Shown: one piece after another, positions 7,280 through 14,393 of the stretch | Layout: each line of letters starts with the position of its first letter | Numbering within the stretch: position 1 is the first letter of the stretch | Source of the DNA: Sphingomonas sp. S1-29 | Lineage (GTDB): Bacteria; Pseudomonadota; Alphaproteobacteria; Sphingomonadales; Sphingomonadaceae | Length of the DNA: 64,000 nt | Direction of reading: 5' to 3' | Assembly (NCBI RefSeq): GCF_026167545.1 | Contig: NZ_CP110678.1 | Location: 62,001-126,000 of the forward strand | Program-made: the position numbers and the translations under genes | The notes under the pieces: generated by a model | The model's database searches: none | What the model was told of the DNA's origin: nothing | Seen by the model: the letters and a program-made list of their open reading frames with translations, nothing else

Positions 7280-8196
7280 GAGCCCGTCTCGAATCTCATG
7301 CGTAACGAGCGAGCCGCCGGATAAGCAACATGGCGGACGCGGCGTATAGGAAGGCAGTGGCGGATCGGATGCTTTGCTCGAAATCTTTGGCGAGGCGTCT
7401 GTTGCGGTTGAGCCAGGCAAAGGTTCGTTCGACGACCCAGCGGCGCGGATGGACGACGAAGCCGGTCTGGTCGGCGAACTTACGCACGATCTGGATGCCG
7501 ATCGACGTCGCCGTTGCGACACGCGCGCTGGTATAGGCACTGTCGGCGTAAACGAGCTTCACGAACGGGTGCCGCTCGCGGGACATCTTGAGCAGAGGCA
7601 CGGCGCCGTCGCGGTCCTGCACGTCGGCAGGGTGAACCAGCAGTTCGAGCGTCCGCCCGTCGCTATCCACCATGGCATGGCGCTTTCGACCTTTGATCTT
7701 CTTGCCGGCATCGTAGCCGCATGGGCCACCGGCCTCGGTCGTCTTCACGCTCTGGCTGTCGATCACGGCCGCTGATGGCATCGGCTCGCGCCCGACACGG
7801 GCACGATCCATCTGGACGAGATGGTGGTTCAACCCCTCGAACCCGCCACTATCGCGTAGCTCGCCGAACCAGCGATAGACGGTGCGCCAGGGCGGGAAGC
7901 CATCAGGCAGAAAGCGCCATGGGCAGCCCGTCCTCAGCACGTAGAAGATCGCGTCGAGCACTTCGCGCCAGTGCCAGCGGCGACGTCGCCCTCGATCGCA
8001 AGGCTTGGGCAGAAGCGGCGCGACAATCGCCCACTCCGCATCGGTCAGATCGCTTCCATAGCGCAGGCCCGTGCGGCTATGCAGCGCACGGGCGGTCGGG
8101 TTCCACATGATGCCTTCCAGGTCTGGTCTCGCAACCGCCCGGAATCACATCGAAGCTCGATCGTCCACTGTTACGCCACCGTTCTGACACGGCCTC
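7280..8196 (-). mobile_element. IS5-family insertion sequence, 917 bp, TTA target duplication
   Basis: The ends form imperfect inverted repeats: left GAGCCCGTCTCGAA, right (reverse complement) GAGGCCGTGTCAGAA, with GCGTAAC further in on both sides. A TTA is present directly outside each end (7277-7279 and 8197-8199), the 3-bp target duplication expected of IS5-type elements. One full-length transposase ORF fills the element. Conserved termini and an intact transposase indicate a recent, possibly active insertion. Confidence 0.9.
7296..8108 (-). CDS. IS5-family DDE transposase, 270 aa
   Basis: 270 residues. The N-terminal DUF4096-like part is seen in LTDAEWAIVAPLLP and RTGCPWRFLP...WRTVYRWF. 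The DDE core has the first Asp in SAAVIDSQSVKTTE, the second Asp in KLVYADSAY, and the final Glu in RRWVVERTFAWLNRNRRL, the signature Y-(x)-R-(x)-E region of IS4/IS5 elements. It catalyses cut-and-paste transposition of its own element. The single uninterrupted frame shows no decay. Confidence 0.95.
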   Translation of the reverse strand: MWNPTARALHSRTGLRYGSDLTDAEWAIVAPLLPKPCDRGRRRRWHWREVLDAIFYVLRTGCPWRFLPDGFPPWRTVYRWFGELRDSGGFEGLNHHLVQMDRARVGREPMPSAAVIDSQSVKTTEAGGPCGYDAGKKIKGRKRHAMVDSDGRTLELLVHPADVQDRDGAVPLLKMSRERHPFVKLVYADSAYTSARVATATSIGIQIVRKFADQTGFVVHPRRWVVERTFAWLNRNRRLAKDFEQSIRSATAFLYAASAMLLIRRLARYA

Positions 8197-8246
8197 TTAG
8201 GCACCCGGCGGATCGGGCTTTGCGATCTTGTTCTTCGGTATCCATG

Positions 8247-8486
8247 TCAGCGGCGATGCCACAACCGAATGAATTTATAAATGCTGAGCCCTGCTAGCGA
8301 AGCTACAATCAGTGTCGGGGCTGTGGCCACCACCCACATTTTCACAGGATGACAGGGGCCATGATGGCAGTAGATCATAAACGACACGCCAATGAGCATG
8401 AAAAATAGCGGTAGGCCAACTATCACCGCGCCTAAACAGCCGACTATGCGGGCTTTCCGGATTAGGTAGCGTTCGTGTGCATCCAT
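8247..8486 (-). CDS. Small two-TM phage membrane protein, 79 aa
   Basis: 79 residues. Two hydrophobic spans (VGCLGAVIVGLPLFFMLIGV and MWVVATAPTLIVASLAGLSI) separated by a short loop with CHHGPC, and a basic tail KFIRLWHRR. Tandem paralogue of the gene that is now split by the insertion sequence just downstream. No Shine-Dalgarno. A TATAAT sequence lies 18 nt before the ATG and an 11-bp hairpin further upstream. It could be a holin- or exclusion-type membrane protein, but nothing proves this. Confidence 0.6.
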   Translation of the reverse strand: MDAHERYLIRKARIVGCLGAVIVGLPLFFMLIGVSFMIYCHHGPCHPVKMWVVATAPTLIVASLAGLSIYKFIRLWHRR

Positions 8487-8528
8487 AGCCCAGCGATGGG
8501 GGATTATAGGGGGAGGCGCAATCGAACA

Positions 8529-8559
8529 GTGCAGGCGCGTCGTAAGTCCGCGCCTGCAC
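8529..8559. repeat. 11-bp perfect inverted repeat (hairpin)
   Basis: GTGCAGGCGCG and its exact complement flank a 9-nt loop, in the 130-bp gap upstream of the leftward membrane gene and downstream of a TAAATA motif (8605-8610). No T-run on either side, so an operator or mRNA structure is more likely than a terminator. Confidence 0.65.
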
Positions 8560-8604
8560 CGGTTTGCTCCACCTACCCAAAGGAGTTAGCCTCGGTCGGT
8601 ATGT

Positions 8605-8610
8605 TATTTA
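8605..8610 (-). promoter_or_regulatory. TAAATA motif downstream of the 100-aa gene
   Basis: Copy without an ATG at the 4-nt position. It could start a transcript with a leader of about 115 nt for the 79-aa membrane gene. Confidence 0.35.
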
Positions 8611-8616
8611 TCAGCA

Positions 8617-8919
8617 TCACTCAAATGATGGGTTCTGAGTCCAGCGCATCTTAAACAGCATGGCCTCGCCCTCATCGGCGAACTCTACGCTAGCTGTAAG
8701 GCAGACATCCCGGTTGGTCTTCCAATAGTGGAGCTTATTCACATAAAGGATGTTGGCCTCGCTCGCGCAGTTTGCGCCAAGCCATTGCGTAATCTCTTCG
8801 ACGGGCTGCTGCGGTTCAAGATGGACTGTAATCACATGCATGATCCTAGCGGGTTCGGACTGTTGGCGCGATATTTCTTCGTAGATATCTTCCCAAGGGT
8901 CGTAGCGGTGGTTTCTCAC
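8617..8919 (-). CDS. Small phage protein, FADExxAMLFKMRW C-terminal family, 100 aa
   Basis: 100 residues. The GTG start at 8919 is well placed after GGAGGG (9 nt). The C-terminal ASVEFADEGEAMLFKMRW is a motif widely seen at the end of small phage proteins, and is echoed in the genes at 1915-2154 and 13382-13672. The N-terminus is acidic and helical. It is downstream of the ParB-like gene by 37 nt, probably in one leftward operon. Function unknown. Confidence 0.65.
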   Translation of the reverse strand: MRNHRYDPWEDIYEEISRQQSEPARIMHVITVHLEPQQPVEEITQWLGANCASEANILYVNKLHYWKTNRDVCLTASVEFADEGEAMLFKMRWTQNPSFE

Positions 8920-8956
8920 ATGGCACCCTCCATCATAGGAGTTTGGTTATAGTGGT

Positions 8957-9436
8957 TCATGCTTCACCGCTGGAAAGGTATCCGGAGTAGGTTAGAAAGC
9001 CCCGTAAGCCATCTTCGTCGAGCTTGAGCTTCGACTTCATCGCAGCCTTAACATCGAACTTCCGCGCATCATCTACTGAAAGGGCGTGCGCCTGTAATGT
9101 CGCCGCTATCCCCATATGCTCGGCGTAAAGGGCGGCAGCGCAGTAGCGATGCTTGCCGTCGATCAGGGTGCTCCCGTTAGGCTCGTGGATCGCAATGACC
9201 GGTTCGAAGATTCGATCCACCTTTTGCAGCGGGATGGCCTCCATATCCACAATACCCGAACTGATATAATATTTTGCGGTGTCAGCCACGACAGGCAGAA
9301 TGCCGAGTGCGCTTTTGTTTTTCAGTTTCAGCTTCAAAACGCTTACATTGATAACCAGCAATTCATTATCGTTCGAAACGAATGCGCATATCTCAGTATT
9401 TGGCGTCAGGCTTTTTAGCTTTGCTTTGATCTTCAT
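8957..9436 (-). CDS. ParB/sulfiredoxin-fold protein, 159 aa
   Basis: 159 residues with AAGGA 9 nt before the ATG. The key segment is FEPVIAIHEPNGSTLIDGKH followed by RYCAAAL, matching the DGxHRxxAA box of ParB N-terminal-like nuclease/CTPase-fold proteins. The length covers only that domain, with no DNA-binding HTH. Phage homologues act in replication, DNA modification or as nucleases. Which applies here cannot be told. It is in the leftward replication cluster after the primase-helicase. Confidence 0.6.
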   Translation of the reverse strand: MKIKAKLKSLTPNTEICAFVSNDNELLVINVSVLKLKLKNKSALGILPVVADTAKYYISSGIVDMEAIPLQKVDRIFEPVIAIHEPNGSTLIDGKHRYCAAALYAEHMGIAATLQAHALSVDDARKFDVKAAMKSKLKLDEDGLRGFLTYSGYLSSGEA

Positions 9437-9454
9437 CGTGTTGTCCTTTCAAAC

Positions 9455-9910
9455 TTACATGTATTTCATCATAAAGTAGAATGCGATATCCTCATCGTAT
9501 TCGCTCAATTGGTCCTTGATATCCTTCGTCAAGTCCGAAACGACACCCTCAGGGTAGCCATCTTCCTCGCCGGGGGACGGATTTCTTTGGTATTCTTTCC
9601 ATTCGAGATATTGGCTGTAGGTATGGTGGACATAGGCCGCGCAACCCTTGGGGGCGTTTTTTATCAAAAACACCTCTCCTTCATGAAGTTGCTGAAAGGT
9701 GTTAATGGCACCATCAATGCCCTCACCATAAACCAAAAACCTTAGATACACTCTGCCATCAATATCATTGGGTATTCCTATGCATACCGTTTGAGAGTCA
9801 TCATCCGAAGCAATATTGACCTCGAAATCGGCAGGCAACTGCTGAATCAATGCATCTTGGCGAGTCTTGGACAAGCTCAGTATATGATACCGGAAGTCTT
9901 TGCTGATCAT
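9455..9910 (-). CDS. Hypothetical phage protein, 151 aa
   Basis: 151 residues. The ATG overlaps the primase-helicase stop (TGATG), so translation is coupled. Acidic, with an alpha/beta core (VNIASDDDSQTVCIGIPND, RVYLRFLVYGEGIDGAINTF) and a Tyr/Trp-rich segment (YVHHTYSQYLEWKEYQ). No known family. Likely an accessory replication protein by position only. Confidence 0.6.
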   Translation of the reverse strand: MISKDFRYHILSLSKTRQDALIQQLPADFEVNIASDDDSQTVCIGIPNDIDGRVYLRFLVYGEGIDGAINTFQQLHEGEVFLIKNAPKGCAAYVHHTYSQYLEWKEYQRNPSPGEEDGYPEGVVSDLTKDIKDQLSEYDEDIAFYFMMKYM

Positions 9911-12720
9911 CACTTCGCCCCCTTCTTATAGCGCTGGCGTGCCGTTGATCGCTCGATCATTTCATATCGTGCGGTGTCTAGGGCTTCACCCTTCAGCAAT
10001 CGATAGAGCGTCAGATTGATAATCAAATGATGCTCGGCACCACTGCGGAACCTGAAGCCAAGGTTTCTACCGGCTGTCTGGTTGTATTCATCAATATGCC
10101 GTAGCCGCACGAGATTATCCCGCCCCGTAAGGGCGTTGTATGCTTCGTATTGCTCCCACTGATGCGGCGACATCATCACCATCGTTTGCAGCATCGGGCG
10201 ACCCATGTAGGCGTTCGATCCCTTGGCGGCATGGTGGGTTTTTGTGTCGTCGAGGTGGGCGACCTTGTTCGATACCGCCGATAGCTCGCCATGGGCTTCG
10301 CGGAATTCTTCAACCGCGTCGGCCAGCTTGTCCGATACCAACCGGGTCGCCTTCGTCCACACAGGATGGCGGGGGATACGCGGGGTATCCAGTTCGATGA
10401 TGTCGATGTCGCCGCACCAACGAGCTACCGCCGTGGTGACCGTCTCAGTGGTTAGCAGCAAGGTGCGCTGGCGTTGCGTCCACTCGGCCTTCGCATACCC
10501 CCATTCGCTACCGACCCGATCGCCATAGATATCGGGGCGCTCGGCGGTTGTCTCTTTGGGGGCGGGATATTCACCGCTGTTCGCGATCGTGATGAACCCC
10601 TCAAACTTAGTTTTTGCGATCCGGTTCGCGTCGTGGAAGGTGAGCGGGTTCATGCCGATGAACGGCACCGGATGGGACTTCGACCAGAGGCGGAAGTTGG
10701 TATAGTTGGCAATGTCGCCGCCCTTGGCCTGCCAGCCATGAACCTCCACCATCGCCGCGACATAATCGATGACCTCGCGCGGCACCATCTGAACCAGATC
10801 GTGGGCGCTCAACTCATCATGGATCAGCAGACTGATCCGGGTCTCCTCGCGAGCCGTGTGGACATCGCCAGCCCAATAGGCGCGGCTGAACATCATGCGG
10901 GTTGGGGTGGTATGCTCCCAATCATGCGCAACGCCATGGACGGTGAAGAACACCGGAAAGGCTTTCTTGCGACGGTTGGCTCGACGGTGGCGCTCGATCT
11001 CTGCCCACTGCCCCTCATAGAAGGCCCGCATGAATGAAAGGGCCTCGGGCTGCTCGGCACGGATGCATTCGGCCAACGAGTTATATCCTCGGGCTTCAGC
11101 GTGTTCGTGTGTCAGCGCCTTGGCCTGATACTCAGACAGGAACTCCGCATAGAGACGCGAGAAGCTCTTGATCAGCACGGGCACGAGCGCAAAGGCCAGA
11201 TTCTCAACCCGCGCTTCAGTGGCGGCGAATTCTTCCATCTTCTCTTCAGCGGCCTCGTATGACGAGAACGCGAACATGACGATCGGGGCGTTCATGGAAC
11301 CGCGATCAGCGACCTTTGCCGGTGCCATTACCCACCGGGTATGCTCGATAAGGCTCCGCGTCTTACTGATACCCTCGGGGGCGTTGATCAGGGTGCAACG
11401 GCTCGCGTCAAAGGTGACCGCCTCTTTCTTGATCATTGTGGTCAGGGCCTCGGTCGCCTTGTCGTAATCGGTCGCCGCCCATGCAAAATCAGTTTCGATC
11501 TGAGTGCGCTCGCGACCAAAGGGGAGAGCGGGGAGATGCGTCATAACCAGTTTACCGGTTGAGAGCCGATACTCGGCTTTCCATCGCTCGATCATGACCC
11601 CAAGTTTATCAGGCAGACGGGGATGATTGCGGTAAAGGTTTAGCGGATCGTTCCCTGCGATGTTGATGCCGTTATGGAACTCATCCATGTAGCTTTCGGG
11701 GTTGGTATCGGACGGGCTATTGAGGAATACGGCGCGCAGTCCGTTCTTCTCCACGAAGCCCTCAAAGGACGGATAGGAGCCCGCCGGGTAGGTCTGAAGC
11801 ATCTTGGCATGAATGTATGCGTCTTCAGCCGTAGCAGCGGCTAGCGGCACCGTAAGAGTGGATTTGGTGGTGCGTGGCCCCGATGGTTCGGCATACTCAG
11901 CGAGCGGTTCGGCAAAATCCTGATCGCGCAGGAAGGGCAGGGTAGAGCCCTTCGCGGCACGGTCAAAAACCTCGTCGTAGATGACGGCTTGCGGCACCGC
12001 TGTTCCCGCTGGCATCCCGAAAATGTTGGGCTTGTCTAGGTTGCGAGTGCCGCCGGGGATGCGTCGGAAATGCCCCGCGTTCTTCAGCGCAGGGTCGGAT
12101 TTGAAGCTAAGGCCGAAGAATCCGACGAACGCCGCCTCAAGGCGGCTCCATGCCCGCTTATACCCGTCGATCGGCCAATCTCGCACCGTCAACTGATCAG
12201 TCGAGAAGGTGAAGTGATAATGGATGGATTTGTTGCCGGAGAGGTTGGCGGTCAATCCACGAAGATCATAGAACTGATCGCGTAAATGCTTCACGAAACG
12301 ATCTAGCGGCTTTTGAGCCCGCACGCCCCGCGCCCATCCGAGTTGCTCTTCAAAGAACTCTAGCGTGCCTTCGTCAAACTCTAGGGTGAGCGTCACGAAC
12401 GGTGCCACCTCTACGCGAACATTGATATCCGCGCGCAATGCGTCATCAAAATCAACATCCAACAACGGGTTGGTGAAAAAGCAATAATCGGCAAGCGTGG
12501 TGCGACCGGCTAGAACGCTGCGCGCATTGTTCGACAGACGAACCGATCGCTTTTGATCAGCGAGCGCGATGGTAGTGGCGTTGCCGTTGCCGCTATTAGT
12601 GCCGATGAGGTGCGGTAGGAGGAACCGCTGGTTGAATAGAACCGCGTTCGGGTCCGTGATAGCCTTCGCAACCTGATTAAAGGCGCGCGGCGATAGTGCA
12701 TTCTTATAGTGTTCAAGCAT
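9910..12720 (-). CDS. Primase-helicase: AEP-like primase fused to SF2-like helicase, 936 aa
   Basis: Central replication gene. The N-terminal third has archaeo-eukaryotic-primase-like motifs: VTLTLEFDEG (about 109-118, metal site with EFD in place of DxD), SGNKSIHYHF (161-170, the SxK/H box) and HFRRIPGGTRN (217-226). The second half carries superfamily-2 helicase motifs: APEGISKT (447-454, motif I with Ser replacing the second Gly of APTGSGKT), LLIHDE (631-636, motif II) and QTAGRNLGFR (near 881-890, motif VI). It probably primes and unwinds DNA during phage replication. A 5' leader of about 115 nt with interlocking inverted repeats precedes the start. The ATG has AAGGA 8 nt upstream. Motif-level evidence only; no close family recognised. 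Confidence 0.7.
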   Translation of the reverse strand: MLEHYKNALSPRAFNQVAKAITDPNAVLFNQRFLLPHLIGTNSGNGNATTIALADQKRSVRLSNNARSVLAGRTTLADYCFFTNPLLDVDFDDALRADINVRVEVAPFVTLTLEFDEGTLEFFEEQLGWARGVRAQKPLDRFVKHLRDQFYDLRGLTANLSGNKSIHYHFTFSTDQLTVRDWPIDGYKRAWSRLEAAFVGFFGLSFKSDPALKNAGHFRRIPGGTRNLDKPNIFGMPAGTAVPQAVIYDEVFDRAAKGSTLPFLRDQDFAEPLAEYAEPSGPRTTKSTLTVPLAAATAEDAYIHAKMLQTYPAGSYPSFEGFVEKNGLRAVFLNSPSDTNPESYMDEFHNGINIAGNDPLNLYRNHPRLPDKLGVMIERWKAEYRLSTGKLVMTHLPALPFGRERTQIETDFAWAATDYDKATEALTTMIKKEAVTFDASRCTLINAPEGISKTRSLIEHTRWVMAPAKVADRGSMNAPIVMFAFSSYEAAEEKMEEFAATEARVENLAFALVPVLIKSFSRLYAEFLSEYQAKALTHEHAEARGYNSLAECIRAEQPEALSFMRAFYEGQWAEIERHRRANRRKKAFPVFFTVHGVAHDWEHTTPTRMMFSRAYWAGDVHTAREETRISLLIHDELSAHDLVQMVPREVIDYVAAMVEVHGWQAKGGDIANYTNFRLWSKSHPVPFIGMNPLTFHDANRIAKTKFEGFITIANSGEYPAPKETTAERPDIYGDRVGSEWGYAKAEWTQRQRTLLLTTETVTTAVARWCGDIDIIELDTPRIPRHPVWTKATRLVSDKLADAVEEFREAHGELSAVSNKVAHLDDTKTHHAAKGSNAYMGRPMLQTMVMMSPHQWEQYEAYNALTGRDNLVRLRHIDEYNQTAGRNLGFRFRSGAEHHLIINLTLYRLLKGEALDTARYEMIERSTARQRYKKGAK

Positions 12721-12733
12721 AGTGTCCTTATAT

Positions 12734-12831
12734 GTTGTCCTGAGTGTAATAGTCGGCGGTATGACTTCCGGTAAAGGACAACAAAACCCGATGATCTCTA
12801 TTAGGACATGACCCCTAAACGACCGCCGACT
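12734..12831 (-). promoter_or_regulatory. Structured 5' leader of the primase-helicase mRNA, possible pseudoknot
   Basis: GTTGTCCT (12734-12741) pairs with AGGACAAC (12775-12782). AGTCGGCGGT (12751-12760) pairs with ACCGCCGACT (12822-12831). The two stems interlock (A-B-A'-B'), the geometry of a pseudoknot or of two alternative folds. A TAAATA at 12835-12840 could be the start of this transcript. The AGGACA repeats near the ribosome binding site suggest control of primase translation. Confidence 0.5.
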
Positions 12832-12834
12832 GAG

Positions 12835-12840
12835 TATTTA
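12835..12840 (-). promoter_or_regulatory. TAAATA motif upstream of the primase-helicase leader
   Basis: Sits just before the leader structure, about 115 nt from the ATG. It overlaps a TATAAT-like stretch (TATAATAAATA). Confidence 0.5.
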
Positions 12841-12970
12841 TTATAGCGGGTCGATTCGGTGGTCGCATTATTAAAGTGGAGGGTCGCGGAGGCAGGTTTT
12901 CAGTGTAATAAAACTGAAATATATGCGACGAACCGAGTCTGAAAAGGAGGCAAGCTTAACATAGATCAAT

Positions 12971-13067
12971 AGAAATAGGGCAAAAAGCATGACTACAGAT
13001 GACTTTCCTTATAATATACTTAGGAAAGTGTTCTGTAGTCCTACTTTTCTATTTGCCCGCTATTTCT
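12971..13067. repeat. Long interrupted hairpin of three stems in a gene-free gap
   Basis: Three nested pairings: AGAAATAG+GGCAAA (12971-12984) with TTTGCCC..CTATTTCT (13052-13067, 2-nt bulge); GACTACAGA (12991-12999) with 13032-13040, 9 bp exact; ACTTTCCT (13002-13009) with 13022-13029, 8 bp exact. The loop holds TATAAT. It lies between the leftward primase-helicase and rightward small genes. Could be a structured RNA, a replication origin or an operator array. Nothing else is visible in the rest of this gap except a TATAGCG/CGCTATA dyad (13109-13137). Confidence 0.8.
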
Positions 13068-13168
13068 GATCTCATGCCTCTTGCTGGTCCGCATTATCCC
13101 CACCGGAATATAGCGCGCCGCATTACTTCCCGCTATACTCGACTTAAGAGCTAAGGCTCGACGCATAT

Positions 13169-13202
13169 GGGGACGGTAGCCAACCGTCGATCTACCGTCC
13201 CC
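13169..13202. repeat. 11-bp perfect inverted repeat before a TAAATA start
   Basis: GGGGACGGTAG and its exact complement flank a 12-nt loop and end 2 nt before TAAATA (13205-13210). The position suits an operator controlling the small gene pair at 13215-13672. Confidence 0.75.
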
Positions 13203-13204
13203 GA

Positions 13205-13210
13205 TAAATA
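13205..13210 (+). promoter_or_regulatory. TAAATA initiation motif of the 56-aa gene
   Basis: TAAATA, 4 nt (cggt), ATG at 13215; no Shine-Dalgarno. Confidence 0.65.
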
Positions 13211-13214
13211 CGGT

Positions 13215-13385
13215 ATGAGCAAAGCATCCCCCGACCGTATCGCAAAGCGTCAAGCAAATCGTCTATATGACGCGCTCAAGCGCTCTGGACGCGATCCCGC
13301 AGATTATGACGCTGTAGAGCTTGCGAGATCATTCGTGAGCATTGGGGGAAGTCTGAAGAGCTTTGTGCGGATGCTGGCCCGATGA
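13215..13385 (+). CDS. Small basic helical phage protein, 56 aa
   Basis: 56 residues, highly basic and helical (MSKASPDRIAKRQANRLYDA). The start is set by the TAAATA motif 4 nt upstream. A longer frame from 13167 would run through the inverted repeat and is not favoured. Its stop overlaps the next ATG (ATGA). It could be a small DNA-binding or regulatory protein; not recognised. Confidence 0.55.
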   Translation: MSKASPDRIAKRQANRLYDALKRSGRDPADYDAVELARSFVSIGGSLKSFVRMLAR

Positions 13386-13672
13386 TGTCGGAGCTTAAGG
13401 TATCTATTCACGATCTCCACAAGGCGTTTCCGGAATGGAACATCGGATATGTCGCAACCGAAAGCTTTTCAGCCGAGTTCGTTCATCGAGATCATCCGCT
13501 AGAGTTTTTCGAGGGCGCAATGATGGTGCGTCTAAACTGTGCGACCGATCTGGTTAAATCGATGTCGCTACATCCTGAAGCAGCCCCAAAGCGCGGATTC
13601 TGGTTCCCGACCGCCACCCTATCATTCGCGAGCGATGACGACTTAATCGAGTTTAAGCTGAAATATCTGTAG
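13382..13672 (+). CDS. Small phage protein, DDxxxFKL C-terminal family, 96 aa
   Basis: 96 residues, start ATG overlapping the previous stop by 4 nt. The C-terminal TATLSFASDDDLIEFKLKYL matches the endings of two other prophage proteins (1915-2154 and 8617-8919). The middle (SAEFVHRDHPLEFFEGAMMV) is aromatic-rich. Function unknown. Its end overlaps the convergent HTH gene by 20 bp. Confidence 0.6.
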   Translation: MMSELKVSIHDLHKAFPEWNIGYVATESFSAEFVHRDHPLEFFEGAMMVRLNCATDLVKSMSLHPEAAPKRGFWFPTATLSFASDDDLIEFKLKYL

Positions 13673-13892
13673 TCCGCCAAATCTCAACGGCTTCTAGGGC
13701 GGCGCGTTCATCGCGGCCATTATCCAGATAGTGAGATACCGCTAGCAGAGCCCTACCGCGTAGGGGATTCTCTGAATGGAACCATCGCCGCATAGTGCGC
13801 CGATCCTTCATCCCTACGGCGTCGCATAGGTCATCAACGGTCCAACCTAGCGCGAGCCGCATTTCCTTTAGGTGGGTTCCCGTTAGCGTCAT
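13653..13892 (-). CDS. Helix-turn-helix protein, 79 aa
   Basis: 79 residues. GTHLKEMRLALGWTVDDLCD plus the following AVGMKDRRTMRRW is a helix-turn-helix of the XRE-like type in which the recognition helix is followed by RRW. This short form (HTH plus about 30 residues) is common among phage regulators. ATG at 13892 is preceded by GGGGA. It could be a repressor of the nearby operon with repeated hairpins. An N-terminal extension in frame is Arg/Ser-rich and unlikely. Confidence 0.65.
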   Translation of the reverse strand: MTLTGTHLKEMRLALGWTVDDLCDAVGMKDRRTMRRWFHSENPLRGRALLAVSHYLDNGRDERAALEAVEIWRTTDISA

Positions 13893-13931
13893 ATGTCCCC
13901 ATACGAGCCCGTAGGAGCCCGACACGCACGA

Positions 13932-13948
13932 AGGGGCACGATGCCCCT
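13932..13948. repeat. 7-bp hairpin upstream of the HTH gene
   Basis: AGGGGCA-cga-TGCCCCT, exact pairing, 40 nt upstream of the HTH start on the leftward strand. It resembles the GGGGC-GCCCC hairpins of the neighbouring operon (14346-15818) but is not in the same position relative to the ribosome binding site. Confidence 0.6.
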
Positions 13949-13986
13949 CCATGTTTCTCCTAGTGCTGTATCGCCCCGTATGGGCA

Positions 13987-14331
13987 TCAGGCAACCATGC
14001 GAGCGATGAACTTGGCGAAGGCCCGTTCGCTGGCCTGATATCCTGCACGATGGGAGGCGTAGCGAACCCCGCACCCTTCAGCGATTGAGCATTCGCGCGA
14101 CCGAAAACAACCATCGGCTTGGAATCTCATCGACCAGCGCGGGCGACCAGTGCGCTTATCCTCCCCTAGATGGGCTCGCCACCCTTCGCCGAGCAATTCG
14201 GGAGCCCATCCCATGTTGTTGCCGGGCATCTTGAGCGAGCGGACCAGCTCGACGGCTTCAGCGAGGGGCAATGCCTCATAAGATAGCGTATGATCGCCGT
14301 GGCGGTAATATGCGACGCGAGCGGTTGGCAT
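13987..14331 (-). CDS. Hypothetical phage protein, 114 aa
   Basis: 114 residues from ATG at 14331 with GGAG upstream (GGAGaactatcATG). Mixed alpha/beta with RPRWSMRFQADGCFRSREC, two cysteines and GVRYASHRAGYQASERAFAK. No family recognised. The start lies just after copy 1 of the repeated GGGGC hairpin, so it belongs to the same control group as ardC. Arg-rich C-terminal half suggests nucleic acid contact, an inference only. Confidence 0.6.
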   Translation of the reverse strand: MPTARVAYYRHGDHTLSYEALPLAEAVELVRSLKMPGNNMGWAPELLGEGWRAHLGEDKRTGRPRWSMRFQADGCFRSRECSIAEGCGVRYASHRAGYQASERAFAKFIARMVA

Positions 14332-14345
14332 GATAGTTCTCCATT

Positions 14346-14363
14346 GTGGGGCCATGCCCCGTT
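14346..14363 (-). repeat. Repeated GGGGC-GCCCC hairpin, copy 1
   Basis: GTGGGGCCATGCCCCGTT (plus strand). On the gene strand it ends 5 nt before the GGAG of the 114-aa gene. Confidence 0.8.
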
Positions 14364-14393
14364 GAGTGAGGGCGGCGCTAACCGCCCCAAGGA

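Larger units (their letters stand above)
7092..8245 (-). pseudogene. Small two-TM phage membrane protein gene split by an insertion sequence
   Basis: Joining 8245-8197 to 7276-7092 (removing the element and one TTA copy) restores an open frame of 77 codons: MDTEEQDRKARSAGCL, then two hydrophobic spans, the conserved GPC and WLVATAPT, and a C-terminal WWHRR. It is a paralogue of the intact upstream gene (8247-8486), which shares GCL, GPC, VATAPT and WHRR. The ATG lies 1 nt after the paralogue stop. The insertion falls after codon 15, so no full-length product is expected. The gene was probably intact before the element arrived. Confidence 0.85.
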
